64,000 nucleotides of DNA from Symbiodinium natans (lineage: Eukaryota > Sar > Dinophyceae > Suessiales > Symbiodiniaceae), in NCBI GenBank assembly GCA_905221605.1, contig CAJNDS010000122.1, positions 157,267-221,266 of the forward strand, read 5' to 3'. Both the position numbers and the translations under genes were made by a program. Each line of letters begins with the position of its first letter. The first letter of the stretch is position 1. Positions 22,099 through 32,745 of this stretch are shown here, one piece after another. The notes under the pieces were generated by a model that saw only the letters and a program-made list of their open reading frames with translations, was not told the DNA's origin and ran no database searches.

Positions 22099-22353
22099 CA
22101 TGTGCCATCATCAGCTTTGCAGAAACTCGGGGGCTTGCACCAGTGTACTTCTGAGTGGGGTCGAGTAGAGGCCGAGCTGTCAAAGGAGCCTCATTCGGAA
22201 CTTAGAGCCAGTCTTGAGTGTACAGTGGTGCTGGAAAAAGAGTCGGGGAGGGGAGGGGGTGCGGTGGGCCCGAAGAGCAAGGGACGGGGTAGTGAGGATG
22301 TTGCCGTATCGTTGCTCCCGTGCCTCAATGGCTCCCGGAGCGACGAAGCCTAA
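22099..22353 (+). CDS. Possible exon, unidentified
   Basis: An 87-codon open frame contains SEWGRVEAELSKEPHSELRA then VVLEKESGRGGGAVGPKSKG and ends TAA at about 22351-22353. Composition is plausible but there is no domain or clear splice site. Confidence 0.3.
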   Translation, partial: HVPSSALQKLGGLHQCTSEWGRVEAELSKEPHSELRASLECTVVLEKESGRGGGAVGPKSKGRGSEDVAVSLLPCLNGSRSDEA

Positions 22354-22851
22354 CATGGGGGGAGGGGGGGGAGCACGAGCGCCCGTAGGATTCCCTATGC
22401 CCGAAACACAGGAAAGAAGAGAAAGAAGAGACAGGGCTTCCCAGGACAGAGGGGCTTGTGGGCTCTAAAGATTATGGGTTTACCCTAAGTCCTAGACCCA
22501 AAGGTCTGATTTATTTTTGTTGTTGTGGGGTGATGTGCAGGATAATTCGAACCCTCCCTTGCGGCTCGGCCAGCTATGCGGGAGCAGACAAAAAACCCCT
22601 AAGCCACCGAGTAAGCCCTACAAACCCTGAACCGAAACCCTACACCCTAAACCCGAAACCCTAAACCCTAAACCCTAAACCGCCCTTTAAGCCCTGAGCT
22701 GCCTTGTGTCATCGTAAGCCATCGAAAACTTGAGAGTAGATTCTGCCAGGTGATGCTTCTCCTTTGCACCTCCACTGCAAGCCCATCCAATGGTACCTTG
22801 GGGTTTAGGGTTTAGGGTTTAGGGTTTAGGGCTAGGGTTTCGGGTTTGCGA

Positions 22852-22985
22852 GATGATCATCTTGTCCTCATGTCTGAGACCGTGCCTGTTGATTGGCTTG
22901 CTAGAGTATGGGGGTCCAGTCCGTAGCACTGGAAGCCTGTGCTTGGGCAGTTTCTGGCAACACCCACGGGAGTCCGGATGCATTA
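22852..22985. repeat. Dispersed repeat, copy 2
   Basis: Second copy of the unit at 16140-16265, with a ~9-base insertion (CACTGGAAG) and point changes. Confidence 0.85.
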
Positions 22986-23367
22986 GGGTTCAGGGTTTAG
23001 GGTTTAGGGTTTAGGGTATAGGGTTTATACGCGCGTCCCGGCCTCAGCCCAGGGGTTAAAAAGGGTTTAGGGTTTAGGGTTTAGGGTTCAGGTTCCTATT
23101 GAAGCAGAGCAGGTTGCTTCAACTAGGACAGCAGCTTGCGAAGCTGAGGCGAAGCGAGCCTGATGGAGCAGGTGCTGTCCCGGGAGACCCCTTCCCCCCC
23201 CCGACCCCCAACCCTCCCACCCTAAACCCTAAACCCTAAACCTGATACATCCTTGAAACGAATGACGATCTGGTATCGCCTCAGACCAAGAACCAACCGA
23301 AGCCTTGCCGGGCTTGTGCGAGTGTGAGACTCGAAACCCTACCCACCCACGCCCTCCCCCCAACCCC

Positions 23368-23370
23368 CCG

Positions 23371-23425
<55 letters not shown>
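23368..23425. repeat. poly-C tract of over 50 bases
   Basis: One uninterrupted C run follows CCCCCG. It produces a spurious glycine frame on the minus strand. Confidence 0.9.
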
Positions 23426-23428
<3 letters not shown>

Positions 23429-23765
23429 TCAACTCCATGACTTCATGGAGTTTCTTCGAAGACTGGGATGCCGGTCGGTCTCGGGGTTTCGGGGTTTCGG
23501 GGTTTAGGGCTTTCGGGCTTTGGAGGTTTAGAGTTTGGGGTTTAGGGTTGCGGGGTTAAGGCGCAGCTTGAAACTTCATGCAGATCACCCCATGGTTTGG
23601 GGGGTCTTGTAGCCCCTAAACAGGGACTCCGGTGGGAGGTGGTCTCATTGCTTGCGTTATGATGTGCTTGGGATGATTAGGGGACTCCAGGGGTGTGAAC
23701 CTACTCCTGGCTGATGAGGACAAGGGTTCTTTGCATCTTGTACTTAGTCTGGTTGCCCTGGCAGA

Positions 23766-24020
23766 GTTTGGTTTCGTTTGCCAAAGCTCGTGAAATCACG
23801 CGGGCCGAGTGCTTGTTCCAAATCGCCGCCTGCCTGTCAGCGGCAGACGAACCCGAAACTTAGCCCTAAACCCCCCGAACCCCTCTGTCTTGGCTTAAGC
23901 TACGTTGCGTCAGCAAGACAAATGAGGAGCTCTATCATGCAGCCCGGCTTGGGATGACGTGTCAAGATGGTCAGCGTCGAAACTCGAACTGGCAAGCTCC
24001 AATATGTTTGCTGGATTTAG
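23766..24020 (+). CDS. Two exon-like frames of an unidentified gene
   Basis: 23766-23862 (SFAKAREITRAECLFQIAAC) follows a pyrimidine-rich acceptor CCTGGCAG. 23882-24015 reads CVSKTNEELYHAARLGMTCQ. Both lie just upstream of the long frame at 24091 and might be its N-terminal exons or the end of another gene. Confidence 0.45.
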
Positions 24021-24090
24021 GGGCTTGGGGTTTCACGGTTTTAGGGTTATAGGGTTTTAGGGTTTAGGGTTTAGGGTTTAGATTCAGCCC

Positions 24091-26397
24091 ATGTCCAATG
24101 GCTCCAAAGTCCTGGCTACGGTTGCGCCAGCAGCGCAGCTGCACTGCAACCTGCGCGCCGAGGGCTTTGTGGCGCTGGAGCTTCGATGCGGCCTCTTCGG
24201 TGCCGATCTCGAGCTCCTTTCGCCCAGCGACTGCGTGTGGCGCTCCTTAGCCCGCTCTGGCCCTGTCCTGTCTGTCATGGGCCAGGCGCGGGCAGGCTTG
24301 GTCTTGGAGGTGCCTTTGCAAGAGCTTCCCCCGTCAACCGAGCACCTAGTCCTGGCTACTGTCGGCCGCACAGCCTCTGAGGGAGGATGGCTGTGCCTCT
24401 CGGTGGGGTCGACGTCTGTGATGCGGAGCCACGCGGGCAAGGACAGCTGCGCACAGGGCTCCATGCTTCTGGTGCTGTCGCGCTCTCCTGAAGCATGGCT
24501 GCTTCAGGAGATGGTGCCGAACCTCGGCCTCAGTCTTGAGCAACAGGCAGGTGCGGTTGTGCGCGAGCTCTACTGGCCAGAGGTCGGAGTGGCCATCCAG
24601 CGAACATCCATGGATTTCCAGTCTGTCACCTGGTTGGAGGTTTTCAGGGCAGACCCTGATGGACTTTGCGATAGCGATGAGGAGAAGGACATGAAGGAAT
24701 CAACCGAAACAGCCGAAACCGCGAGCAACTATGTCCCACCAGCCATGCCCTGCCGATCCAGTCTTCCCGAGCCACCTGGAGGTTGGGACTGCCAGCAGAC
24801 TTCCCGCGTTTTGGAGGATTCTGCAGCAGGGCCAGCATCAGCCACCCAGATGTGGCACCCAGGACTGCGAGATGTGTCGCCGTCCCATTCGGCCGCCTGT
24901 GACGAAGTGGATGAGGTCTCCCTACATGGAGGCCAAGGCCGAGATTTCGGTCCACCTCGGGCCACCCAGAGGCTGCAGGAAGCCAAGAAGAACAGGCACA
25001 ACGACCCGTTTTCCCTAAATCTGGCGGAGCAGCAAAGGCAGACAGTGGAGGCCATTGCAGCCCGAAGATGTCTCGAGCAAGCTCATGATGAGAATGAGGC
25101 GCTTCGACGCAGCTGGAGGGCTGCAGAGGCCCTGGCAGCAGAGAAGTCCAGAAGAAGCGAGGCCGATGTGGCGGAGCTCTGTCAGGAGGCCGGCCGCCTC
25201 ACTGTGTCCTTGGGCTTGGCAGAGGAGAAGCACAGCAAGTCGGAGGCCTTGGCCATGCAACTGCGCCAAGACCTGTCCTCTTTGAGGGAGGAGGGGAAGG
25301 CTCGCGAGAGGGATTTACGACAGGAGGCGGAGCGGCTGTGGTCCGAGCTGGAGGCGACGTCGGCAAAGCTCACGCAGCACGAGGCAGCTTGGCAGACTCA
25401 GATGGACGACTTCGCGACGAAGCTGGCAAAGGAAAAGTCGAAGCGGGAGCGTGGCAAGGGAGAGCTTGCTGCGCTAAGGCAGGAGCTGGAGCGCTGCAAG
25501 CTGGCCGAGCAGGAGGCTGAGGCCTCGCGAAAGGAGGGCGAGAAGGCGTGTGCACAAGAGTGCGAGCACCTTCGTGACCAGATGCGTGCCGAGGCTGAGG
25601 AGGCGATGCGATGGCGCTCCGAATGGGCAGCTGCTCGAGCGCATGGCTCTGCAGATCCGGCTTTTTCAGCGCCCACGCTGCGTCTGGAGCTGCGCAAAGC
25701 CGAGGCAGCCTTCGCGGAAGAGCTGTCGTCCGTTCGTGCGAGGTTGGCTGCAGCCGAGAGGCGAAACCGGGAGTTGCTCGAAAACTTGCAGAGCACACTG
25801 CAGGCTGGTCGGCAATCTTCTGCCCCCCCTGCCGCTGTGCCAACACCCCCGACAAGCCTCCCGCAGGAGTTCAGACCCCTGGAAGCCTTCCAGTTGGGAC
25901 CGAAGGCCGATGAGCAGGACATCAGTACTCACGGAGACGCTTGGCAGCAGTGGAGCCGCCAGAGACAGTACCCAGAGCAGGATCTGTGGCAACTCCAGGA
26001 GCAGCAAAAGGCGAGAGAGGTGCAGCTTCTTCGGCAGCAAGAACGACAGCCGCTGCGCATGCAGCCCAAGGAAAGGCCGATTGACGCCACCATAGCCATG
26101 AGTTCTAACTTCAGTGGTGGCATTGGCGCAAGCTATGCCGAGCAGGACGGCGGCGGGTCTGTAAGCAGCACGGCCACAATCAAACCCGGCGGCACCGGCC
26201 ATGGTAGGCATCTGACTCGCTTGCCAAGTGCCCCAAGTTTCGAGATCGACGCCAAAAACGCTGACAACGAAGCCCAGATTGGGGAGGCGCTGCGGCGAGC
26301 AGCGCGGCAGCGGAGGGTGGCCAAGACTCGGAGCTTGGATGACGAGTACGCGCGGTTCGTGCGTGACGCGCGCCGCCCGGCATCTATGCCCGTTTGA
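24091..26397 (+). CDS. Coiled-coil protein of 768 residues
   Basis: One uninterrupted frame, ATG 24091 to TGA 26395-26397. Residues 1-190 look globular, with an alternating beta-type pattern (GLVLEVPLQELPPSTEHLVL) that loosely recalls C2 or TerD folds; not asserted. Residues about 195-280 are acidic and low-complexity. Residues 285-590 are a long heptad coiled coil rich in E, R, A and L (LRQELERCKLAEQEAEASRK). Residues 600-680 are Q- and P-rich. The C-terminus is basic (RRAARQRRVAKTRSLDDEYA). A structural or scaffold role is inferred. GC-rich codons contrast with the flanks. GATTCAG just before the ATG could be a cis or trans splice acceptor, so an upstream exon is possible. Confidence 0.85.
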   Translation: MSNGSKVLATVAPAAQLHCNLRAEGFVALELRCGLFGADLELLSPSDCVWRSLARSGPVLSVMGQARAGLVLEVPLQELPPSTEHLVLATVGRTASEGGWLCLSVGSTSVMRSHAGKDSCAQGSMLLVLSRSPEAWLLQEMVPNLGLSLEQQAGAVVRELYWPEVGVAIQRTSMDFQSVTWLEVFRADPDGLCDSDEEKDMKESTETAETASNYVPPAMPCRSSLPEPPGGWDCQQTSRVLEDSAAGPASATQMWHPGLRDVSPSHSAACDEVDEVSLHGGQGRDFGPPRATQRLQEAKKNRHNDPFSLNLAEQQRQTVEAIAARRCLEQAHDENEALRRSWRAAEALAAEKSRRSEADVAELCQEAGRLTVSLGLAEEKHSKSEALAMQLRQDLSSLREEGKARERDLRQEAERLWSELEATSAKLTQHEAAWQTQMDDFATKLAKEKSKRERGKGELAALRQELERCKLAEQEAEASRKEGEKACAQECEHLRDQMRAEAEEAMRWRSEWAAARAHGSADPAFSAPTLRLELRKAEAAFAEELSSVRARLAAAERRNRELLENLQSTLQAGRQSSAPPAAVPTPPTSLPQEFRPLEAFQLGPKADEQDISTHGDAWQQWSRQRQYPEQDLWQLQEQQKAREVQLLRQQERQPLRMQPKERPIDATIAMSSNFSGGIGASYAEQDGGGSVSSTATIKPGGTGHGRHLTRLPSAPSFEIDAKNADNEAQIGEALRRAARQRRVAKTRSLDDEYARFVRDARRPASMPV

Positions 26398-26486
26398 CCC
26401 TGACAAGGATGCCTCGGTGCCTCGATGCCTCTGGCTTCGGCCAGGAACTTCAGCAGGAGCACACTGCACAGGCTCTGAGCCCTGCA

Positions 26487-26606
26487 CTTGGAGGTTCATG
26501 AGCAGTTATAGGTAGGGTTAGAAGTACTCCAAGTAGAGTCATAAGATGTTATAAGCATAGTTACCATATACTTAATAACCCGAATGATAGCTACCCATGA
26601 ACCTCC
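26487..26606. mobile_element. Introner, family D (CTTGGAGGTTCATG TIR)
   Basis: CTTGGAGGTTCATGAGCAG versus CTACCCATGAACCTCC. With the next copy it brackets an 82-base exon-like frame. Confidence 0.7.
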
Positions 26607-28050
26607 CTGATGTGGTTGCTGACCAAGCTGCGACTGGATTACCTCGGCGCGGACATCGGCAAGCAAAGGCTTGGTCTGAAGTGTACTGCTTGGAGGTTTA
26701 GGGTTTAGGGTTTAGGGTTTAGGGTTTAGGGTTTAGGGTTTAGGGTTTAGGGTTTAGGGTAATTAGAATGAAGGATAATGAAGGGTTATAAGTATGGTAA
26801 CTACACTTATAGCCGTACTTGGAGTACTTAGAACCCTATACTTATAGCTACTCATGAACCTCCAAGTATGTCTATGTGTCACAACTCAGAATCAGACGTG
26901 TCGGGCATTTGCGGGCACTTCTGGGAGGAGGGGAGATGACGTGTGCGTGTGGTAACCTTCCACCCTGACCCAAGAGACAAGTGCCTCTTTTATTGCTTCA
27001 GCAAAGAATGGTGTTGCATGCTAAGTTATGAGCACGTGATAAGGTTCTTGGGGTATGAGGGAAAGAATTCGTAGGGTAATGTCGGCTATTAAATGAGAGT
27101 AGTAGGGTTTAGAGGATTTTACAGGGGCTTAGGGTTTTGAAAGAGGAGCGTGAAAGAATTAGTAGGGTAATGTCGGCCATTCGAGTAGTAGGGCTTAGGG
27201 TGTTACAGGGGCTTTGGGTTTTGAAACGGCTATTAGAGTAGTAGGGGTTAGGGTTTTACAGGGGCTTAGGGCTTTGAAAGAGGAGTCTGGCAAGGTCACT
27301 GGCATTCCTGCGACACACGCCAGTGCTGCCTTGGCCTTGGCACGACGAAAGCCGCCCCGCACTTTGCAGGACCGGGGGTTGGGGCTGCTACCCGAAACCC
27401 TAAACCCTGAACCCTAAACCCTAAACCCTAAACCCTACTACACCTTGAGTAGCCATGTGAGAGTGCGGGCCGAAGGGAAGGTGCTGGCATGAACAAGCTT
27501 CTAGGTTCAAAAGTGGGCTTCTGATGTCTATGATTTATTTGTTCAAGTTGGTTAGGGGTTTAGGATTGAGGGTTTGCCCTAAACCCTAAACGCTAAACCC
27601 TAAACCCTAAACCCTAAACCCTAAACCCTATCTAAACCCTAGACCCTAGACCCTAAACCCAAAGCGTTTGTAGATGTTTGGGCTTGAAAGGGTTCACCTG
27701 CATAATTTTGGGGGTTTACACGGTTTTTGGGCTTTGGCTGGGAGGATCTGTATGGCGACATGCAGCATATGTCACCTACCCCTCCACATCATAAGCTCAG
27801 CTCTCCAGGGATAGCATGAGAGTCGACATCCTAAACCTGCTAAACCCGGTCCTTCTGGTTGAAAGTTTGTCAGGTCTTTCACTTCGAATGTTGGGTGTGG
27901 TCGGGTTCATGAAGCAGTGCCTTGCTTCTTGATGCACTCCAGACGATCCAGGGGAAGGGCAGAGGGGGAGGGAAGTAACATGCTTGCCGCTGGACACACC
28001 TGTTTTTACCACTACGCGAGCAGTCGAAACGCCAGCGCCCTGCCCAGTTA
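26607..28050 (+). CDS. Unidentified exon cluster
   Basis: 26607-26688 (LMWLLTKLRLDYLGADIGKQ) is framed by two family D introners. 27275-27385 (VTGIPATHASAALALARRKP), 27729-27814 (GWEDLYGDMQHMSPTPPHHK, TGA) and 27863-28050 (VHEAVPCFLMHSRRSRGRAE ... TAG) are further protein-like frames. Continuity is unproven and there may be two genes. A minus-strand frame over 27797-28126 is a shadow. Confidence 0.4.
26689..26866. mobile_element. Introner, family D, with an internal TTTAGGG array
   Basis: CTTGGAGG at the left runs straight into nine TTTAGGG units (26696-26760). The right end is CTACTCATGAACCTCCAAG. The telomeric array replaces the usual left-hand sequence next to the TIR. Confidence 0.75.
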
Positions 28051-28156
28051 GAAAAAGGGGCCCGTGCAAACCTGAAAACTGAACGCCATCGGCCGACCGC
28101 ATACCCTTGAATATCCTTAAACCCAAATTAAACCTTCCAAACCCACATATAAGCCA

Positions 28157-28354
28157 TATTCCCCTTAACCCCTAACCCCTAACCCCTAACCCCTAACCCC
28201 TAACCCCTAACCCCTAAACCCTAAACCCTAAACCCTAAACCCTAAACCCTAAACCCTAAACCCTAAACCCTTAACCCTTAACCCTTAACCCTTAACCCTT
28301 AACCCTTAACCCTTAACCCTTAACCCTTAACCCTTAACCCTTAACCCTTAACCC
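28157..28354. repeat. Composite telomere-like array in three homogeneous blocks
   Basis: About seven CCCCTAA units, then about eight CCCTAAA units, then about thirteen CCCTTAA units, with sharp changes between blocks. Confidence 0.95.
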
Positions 28355-28355
28355 T

Positions 28356-28484
28356 AAGCAAGCTCATGCTGCAAAGGACATCCCACAGTTCGCGGACAGG
28401 GGTCCATTTCGCGCCTTAGCCTTGGAGAAGGGACTCGACGAGGCCCCCAGCAGCCCAGAAAATGGATCCTGGTACCCTGTGCTA
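28356..28484 (+). CDS. Exon between two telomeric arrays
   Basis: The frame reads QAHAAKDIPQFADRGPFRAL then ALEKGLDEAPSSPENGSWYP. The preceding acceptor CCCTAAG is a one-base variant of the telomeric unit, and a TTTAGGG array starts directly after. Gene not recognised. Confidence 0.5.
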
Positions 28485-28532
28485 GGGTTTAGGGTTTAGG
28501 GTTTAGGGTTTAGGGTTTAGGGTTTAGGGTTT

Positions 28533-29830
28533 ATAGAAATTGTATAGGGTTCAGGTCCGGGGTTTTGGGCGAAAGTTTTGGGCGGGTTTTGGGCGAAAAT
28601 TTGAGCGAGTTTTCTTTTTTGGTTAGGAACTGTATAGGGTTTGTGTCCGGAGTTTTGGGCGGTTTGGTGAATATTGGGGAATCTTGATGTTTGGTTTTGC
28701 TGAAATTTGGTTTCCGATATTTTAGGTTAGAAATTATAGAGGATTTGAATCCGCAATTGTATCAAGGATGGGTAATATCAAATCCTCCAAAATTCAAATT
28801 TTTAAGGTCTAGGAATCTTTGGATATCGAAACAAAACCTCCAGAATTCAAATTTTGAAGGTCTAGGAATCTTTGGATATCTGTCTAGGAATCTTTGGATA
28901 TCTGATCAAAATCTCCAGAATTTAAATTTTGAAGGTTTGGAGAGTTTTGGATATGGGATCAAAACCTCCAGAATTCAATTTTTGAAGGATTGGGAACCTC
29001 TGGATATTTGATCATAATCTCCAGAATTCAAATTGGATATCGAATCAAAATCTCCATAATTCAAATTTTGATGAAGGTCTAGGAATCTCTGGATATCGAA
29101 TCAAAACCTCCAGAATTGAAAGATTGAAGTATTGGAAAAATTCAAATATTGAAGGATCCTGATCCAAATCTCCAGGATTCAAATTTTGAAGGTCTGGGAA
29201 TCTTTGGATATGGAATCAAAACCTCTAGAATTCAAATATTGAAGGGTTGGGAATTTCTAAATATATATTCAAAATCGCCAGAATTCAAATTTTGAAGGTC
29301 TGGAGATTTTTGGATATGGGATCAAAACCTCCAGATTCAATTTTTGAAGGATTGGCAATCTCTGGACATTTGATCAAATTCTCCAGAAATCAAATTGGAT
29401 ATCGAATCAAAATCTCCAGAATTCAAATTCTTTTGATCAGATATCCAGAAATGCCCAATGCTTCAAAATTGGAATTCTGCAGGTTTTGATTCGATATCCA
29501 AGATTCCTAGACCTTGAAAATTTTAATTCTAGAGGCTTTGATTAGGTATCCAGAGATTCCTAATCCTTCAAAATTTGCATTCTGGAGATTTTGATTCGAT
29601 ATCCAATTTGATTTCTGGAGAATTTGATCAAATATCCAGAGATTGTCAATCCTTCAAAAATTGAATTCTGGAGGTTTTGATCCCATATCCAAAACTCTCC
29701 AAACCTTCGAAATTTGAATTCTGGAGATTTTGAATATATATTATAGAAATTGTATAGGGTTTGTGTCCGGCGGCTTGGGCGAAAGTTTTGGGCGGGTTTT
29801 GGGCGAAAGTTTTGAGCGAGTTTTCTTTTT
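28533..29830. repeat. AT-rich inverted satellite with direct-repeat ends
   Basis: The core 28780-29720 is built of imperfect ~60-70 bp units (AATTCAAATTTTGAAGG, TCTCTGGATATCGAATC). The units run one way to about 29430 and the opposite way after it, so the whole can fold as a large hairpin. Both sides carry a ~90-bp direct repeat (28534-28618 and 29747-29830: AGAAATTGTATAGGGTT, GGGCGAAAGTTTTGGGCGGG). GC content is far below the surroundings. Encoded frames are repetitive and probably not genes. Confidence 0.85.
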
Positions 29831-31251
29831 TGCTTTTGGCAAGAAGGAATACCATTCCATTTCAGGATTGGGGCTGCTGGGGCTGCTGGGGCTGGTGGGA
29901 CTGGGGTTGGGGGTTCGGCCTTCTGGGGTGGATTATTGGACGAGCTGCTCGAAATGAAACGCATACAATTTCTATTTATCCTGGTCTTGAGGGTTTAGGG
30001 TTTAGGGTTTAGGGTTTCGGGTTTAGGGTTTAGGGTTTAGGATAAGAGAGACCTCGTTGACAAAGGATTTGGGATAGTCCGTTTTCGAGTTTGTGAGAGT
30101 TTCACTCTCAGGGGGAAGAATTTTGAAGAATTGTAGTTTGGCTCCAGTGTTGTAGGGGGGTTGTGGCCACGATGAGCGTGATGCTTCCGTCAAGCTTCAG
30201 AAAAAGTAGCTAGTGGCTTTCTAGGCCTACCCTGTCAATCCCCCGTTCCATAAAAAACTGTCCTATTGAAGAGGCCGGAAAAATCCAGCCGCGCAAAAAA
30301 TCCGTCCGCTTTAATGATGGTCAGAAACCTATTTCCTGGTGGAAACCAGACACCCACACAATTCTGCAGAAAAAGTTGCCTTTTCAGAAAAAGTGTCCTC
30401 TTGTTGGGTTTGCGTTGGGTTTTGGGTACGCTTTTTTCCCAACATTTTCCCAACATTTTTTCAACAAAGTACGGATTCGGTACGGTTTACGTTTTTTGGG
30501 CTACCCCCCAAAAACCCAACAAAACCCAACATTATGTTGGAAAAACGTTGGGTTCAGAGTACGCTTTTTTGTGTCCTGCTCAGGTCACCTATTCTTTGGT
30601 GCACAAGACTCTGCACAGGGCTCGGGAAGGTTCCCCTGAACTCCGAAAATCCAGCCGCTTTGATCGTATTCCCCGATCCCAATAGAACACCAACACCTCG
30701 CTTTTGCACGCAAAAAACCAGAAAAAACCATAAGGACAGAAATTTCTGTCCGCCAGGATTAACAGGACGAGTCTTGCTGGGGCGCATGCCAAAACACACA
30801 TTGTGGTGGTCCTCATACTCCATGCTCACGGATTGAGTGATACTTGCCATTGAACGCCGGGCGCAAACATGTTGAGCTAGCTGTGCGGCTTTTCCTTCAG
30901 GAGTCCGTGGGAGCTTTGTTCCGCCTCCTGACTGACCGATATTGACTGCTGTTGCATGTGGCGCATGATTCACTCCAAAGCTTCCCGTGCAATCGCCATT
31001 CTTAGGAGTTGCAGCGGCCTTCGGCGTCACCTGGCAGGGTTACCTGATCCCCCCCGAGTAATATTTGGGGGTTTACGAAAATAGGTTCCACTAAAAATGA
31101 CCCCACAATAATCGGATTCCCTCATAATAAGGGCCCGAAACAATGTACCCCTAAGTTCGGAAACCAGCATATGAGCGCATGCTCATATGTGAACATGACT
31201 GAACCTTTCTGCAACTCCTAAACCCTTAACCCTAAACCCCTTGGGTCTATT
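29831..31251. other. No firmly supported gene; inverted and direct repeats
   Basis: 29990-30040 is a TTTAGGG array. 30400-30565 has GTTGGGTTT-type direct and inverted repeats (TACGCTTTTTT at 30427 and 30559; AACCCAACATTATGTTGG). 30580-30836 and the minus strand of 30739-31030 both carry plausible frames, so neither is called. 31058-31165 is a family F introner copy. Confidence 0.4.
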
Positions 31252-32640
31252 TGCAGCGGCCCCAGGTGTCCGCGGTGCTCTGCGATTCTGAGTGCGGTGA
31301 CCCCTTTCACCGACGGGCAGTACGGGCACCTCTGCCTAAGTCCGGCTGGTTCTTAGCAGGGAATGAGTCGGAATGAGAGAACGATGTAAGCCCTGAAAGG
31401 GTGGTTTTTGGGGCCCTAATTTCCCCCATTCCCAACTAAGAACCAGGGGGGAAGTGTGTACATGGCCAGGACACCCCACGCGATAGTATTTCCAGACGTC
31501 TTTCTACCAAGCTGAGGTGTCCATGGGACACGTGCTTCGCGTCCCCACTGTCCTGGGCCGTCTTGATGCCGCCTGGCGGAACCGGATCTCCGGGCTTAAA
31601 ATAGGGGCCTGAACAATTGGAATAGGGTTTTGGGAGTTACTATAGTATAAAAGGGACCAGAAGGGAACATGAATAGTATAATAGTATATTCTTACACGAT
31701 TATTCTTATACCATGAATAGTACATTCATATACTGTTAATAGTAGAGTCATATTACTATTTTTACCATGAATATACGCTTCTTAGGTAACTATTCCGGCC
31801 CCGATATTAGACACAGGGCTGGATGCACGCGACATGATGTTATTTTTCTCCGAGGCGCTGCTGCCTGAGCTGATTGCAGCCGAGACTCGGCTGCTACCAA
31901 GGGGCAAGTTTTACGTGGGAACCGGAGCTATATGGGGGCTTCCGAAAATAGGGGTACCCTGTTTGGGGGTCCCTGTAGGGGGGGGGGGGGGGTATTGAGG
32001 GGGTAGATACCCTATTCTGGGGTATATACCCATATCTGTCTGGGCAGCCCACTCAGTAGACCTGGATGCAGTCGATGCATGCCAAGAGCGGCTAAGGATG
32101 TTCAAACCATCGCCGTGCGCGATGACTTGCACGATGCTGGTGGCTATCTCGATGAGCTGGGGCATGTCTCCAGCCGCAACAAGGATGCACCTGGATGTTG
32201 CATTTGCCTTGTTCAAGAAATGTCATCACACCAACGTAAAGGGATATGACTCTTGAGGAAGGCCGAAGGACAATGTATCACCAGCAGCTTTTAGCAGCAT
32301 GCGCACAGGCGTTCCACACCGCAGACATGAACTGACCTGCAAGTGACCATGCCTTGCAAACACCACAAGGCTTTTAAACAAAATAGTGCTGTGTGCACAG
32401 TGCTGGTGTTCGCCGTCACTTCTCGCCAGAAAACGACAATCTAGTGGACACGTTTTAGGGTTGAGGGGTTTGGGGGTTCAAAAAAGGGGTTTAGGGGTTT
32501 AGGGGTTTAGGGCTTTAGGCCTGGTACGCAATCTAGGTTGGGCTTGCTTTGTTGGAGCCGGTGGTGGCGTCCACGCACCCCTTCTCGCGGAGCTCTGCAG
32601 GCTGCCTGGTACCGTTTCTCAGATCTGCGGGCTGTTTTAG
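31252..32640 (+). CDS. Unidentified multi-exon gene
   Basis: 31252-31345 (QVSAVLCDSECGDPFHRRAV) is followed by a family G introner. About 31503-31598 (FYQAEVSMGHVLRVPTVLGR, LDAAWRNRISGL) joins in phase to 31811-31928 (NTGLDARDMMLFFSEALLPE, TRLLPRGKFYVGTGA) when a family J introner (31599-31810) is removed. Then a family F element. 32095-32265 is coding-like on both strands (VRDDLHDAGGYLDELGHVSS on +). 32521-32639 reads WACFVGAGGGVHAPLLAELC. No family recognised. Confidence 0.5.
31346..31446. mobile_element. Introner, family G (CTGGTTCTTAG...CTAAGAACCAG)
   Basis: Perfect 11-base inverted ends; the centre has AAAGGGTGGT and GGGGCCCTAATTTCCCC. Other copies: 52444-52684 and 61088-61212. Confidence 0.75.
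31599..31810. mobile_element. Introner, family J, with nested AT-rich repeats
   Basis: AAATAGGGGCCTGAA and TTCCGGCCCCGATATTAG are inverted ends. The interior repeats TGAATAGTA-like units. Its removal joins two exon-like frames in phase (RISGL|NTGLDARD), giving an AA...AG intron. Confidence 0.7.
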
Positions 32641-32699
32641 GGTTTAGAGTTTAGCCTTGTAGCCTGAGGCATGGGAATTTGATGACAAGTCCAACCCTG

Positions 32700-32745
32700 C
32701 ACATGGCCTGAAACAAGAAAAACACACACACACACACTCACACAC
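32700..32745. repeat. (AC)n microsatellite
   Basis: AC repeats with one TC interruption, about 32721-32744. Confidence 0.85.

Noticed and set aside
23229-23438. Glycine-rich minus-strand frame
   Set aside because: Direct translation of the poly-C tract.
28533-29830. LTR retrotransposon
   Set aside because: Despite ~90-bp direct repeats at both sides, there is no TG..CA ends, primer site or polyprotein, and the interior is satellite.
30554-31030. 158-codon minus-strand frame
   Set aside because: Plausible composition, but the + strand is also open here and every supported gene is on +; no domain.
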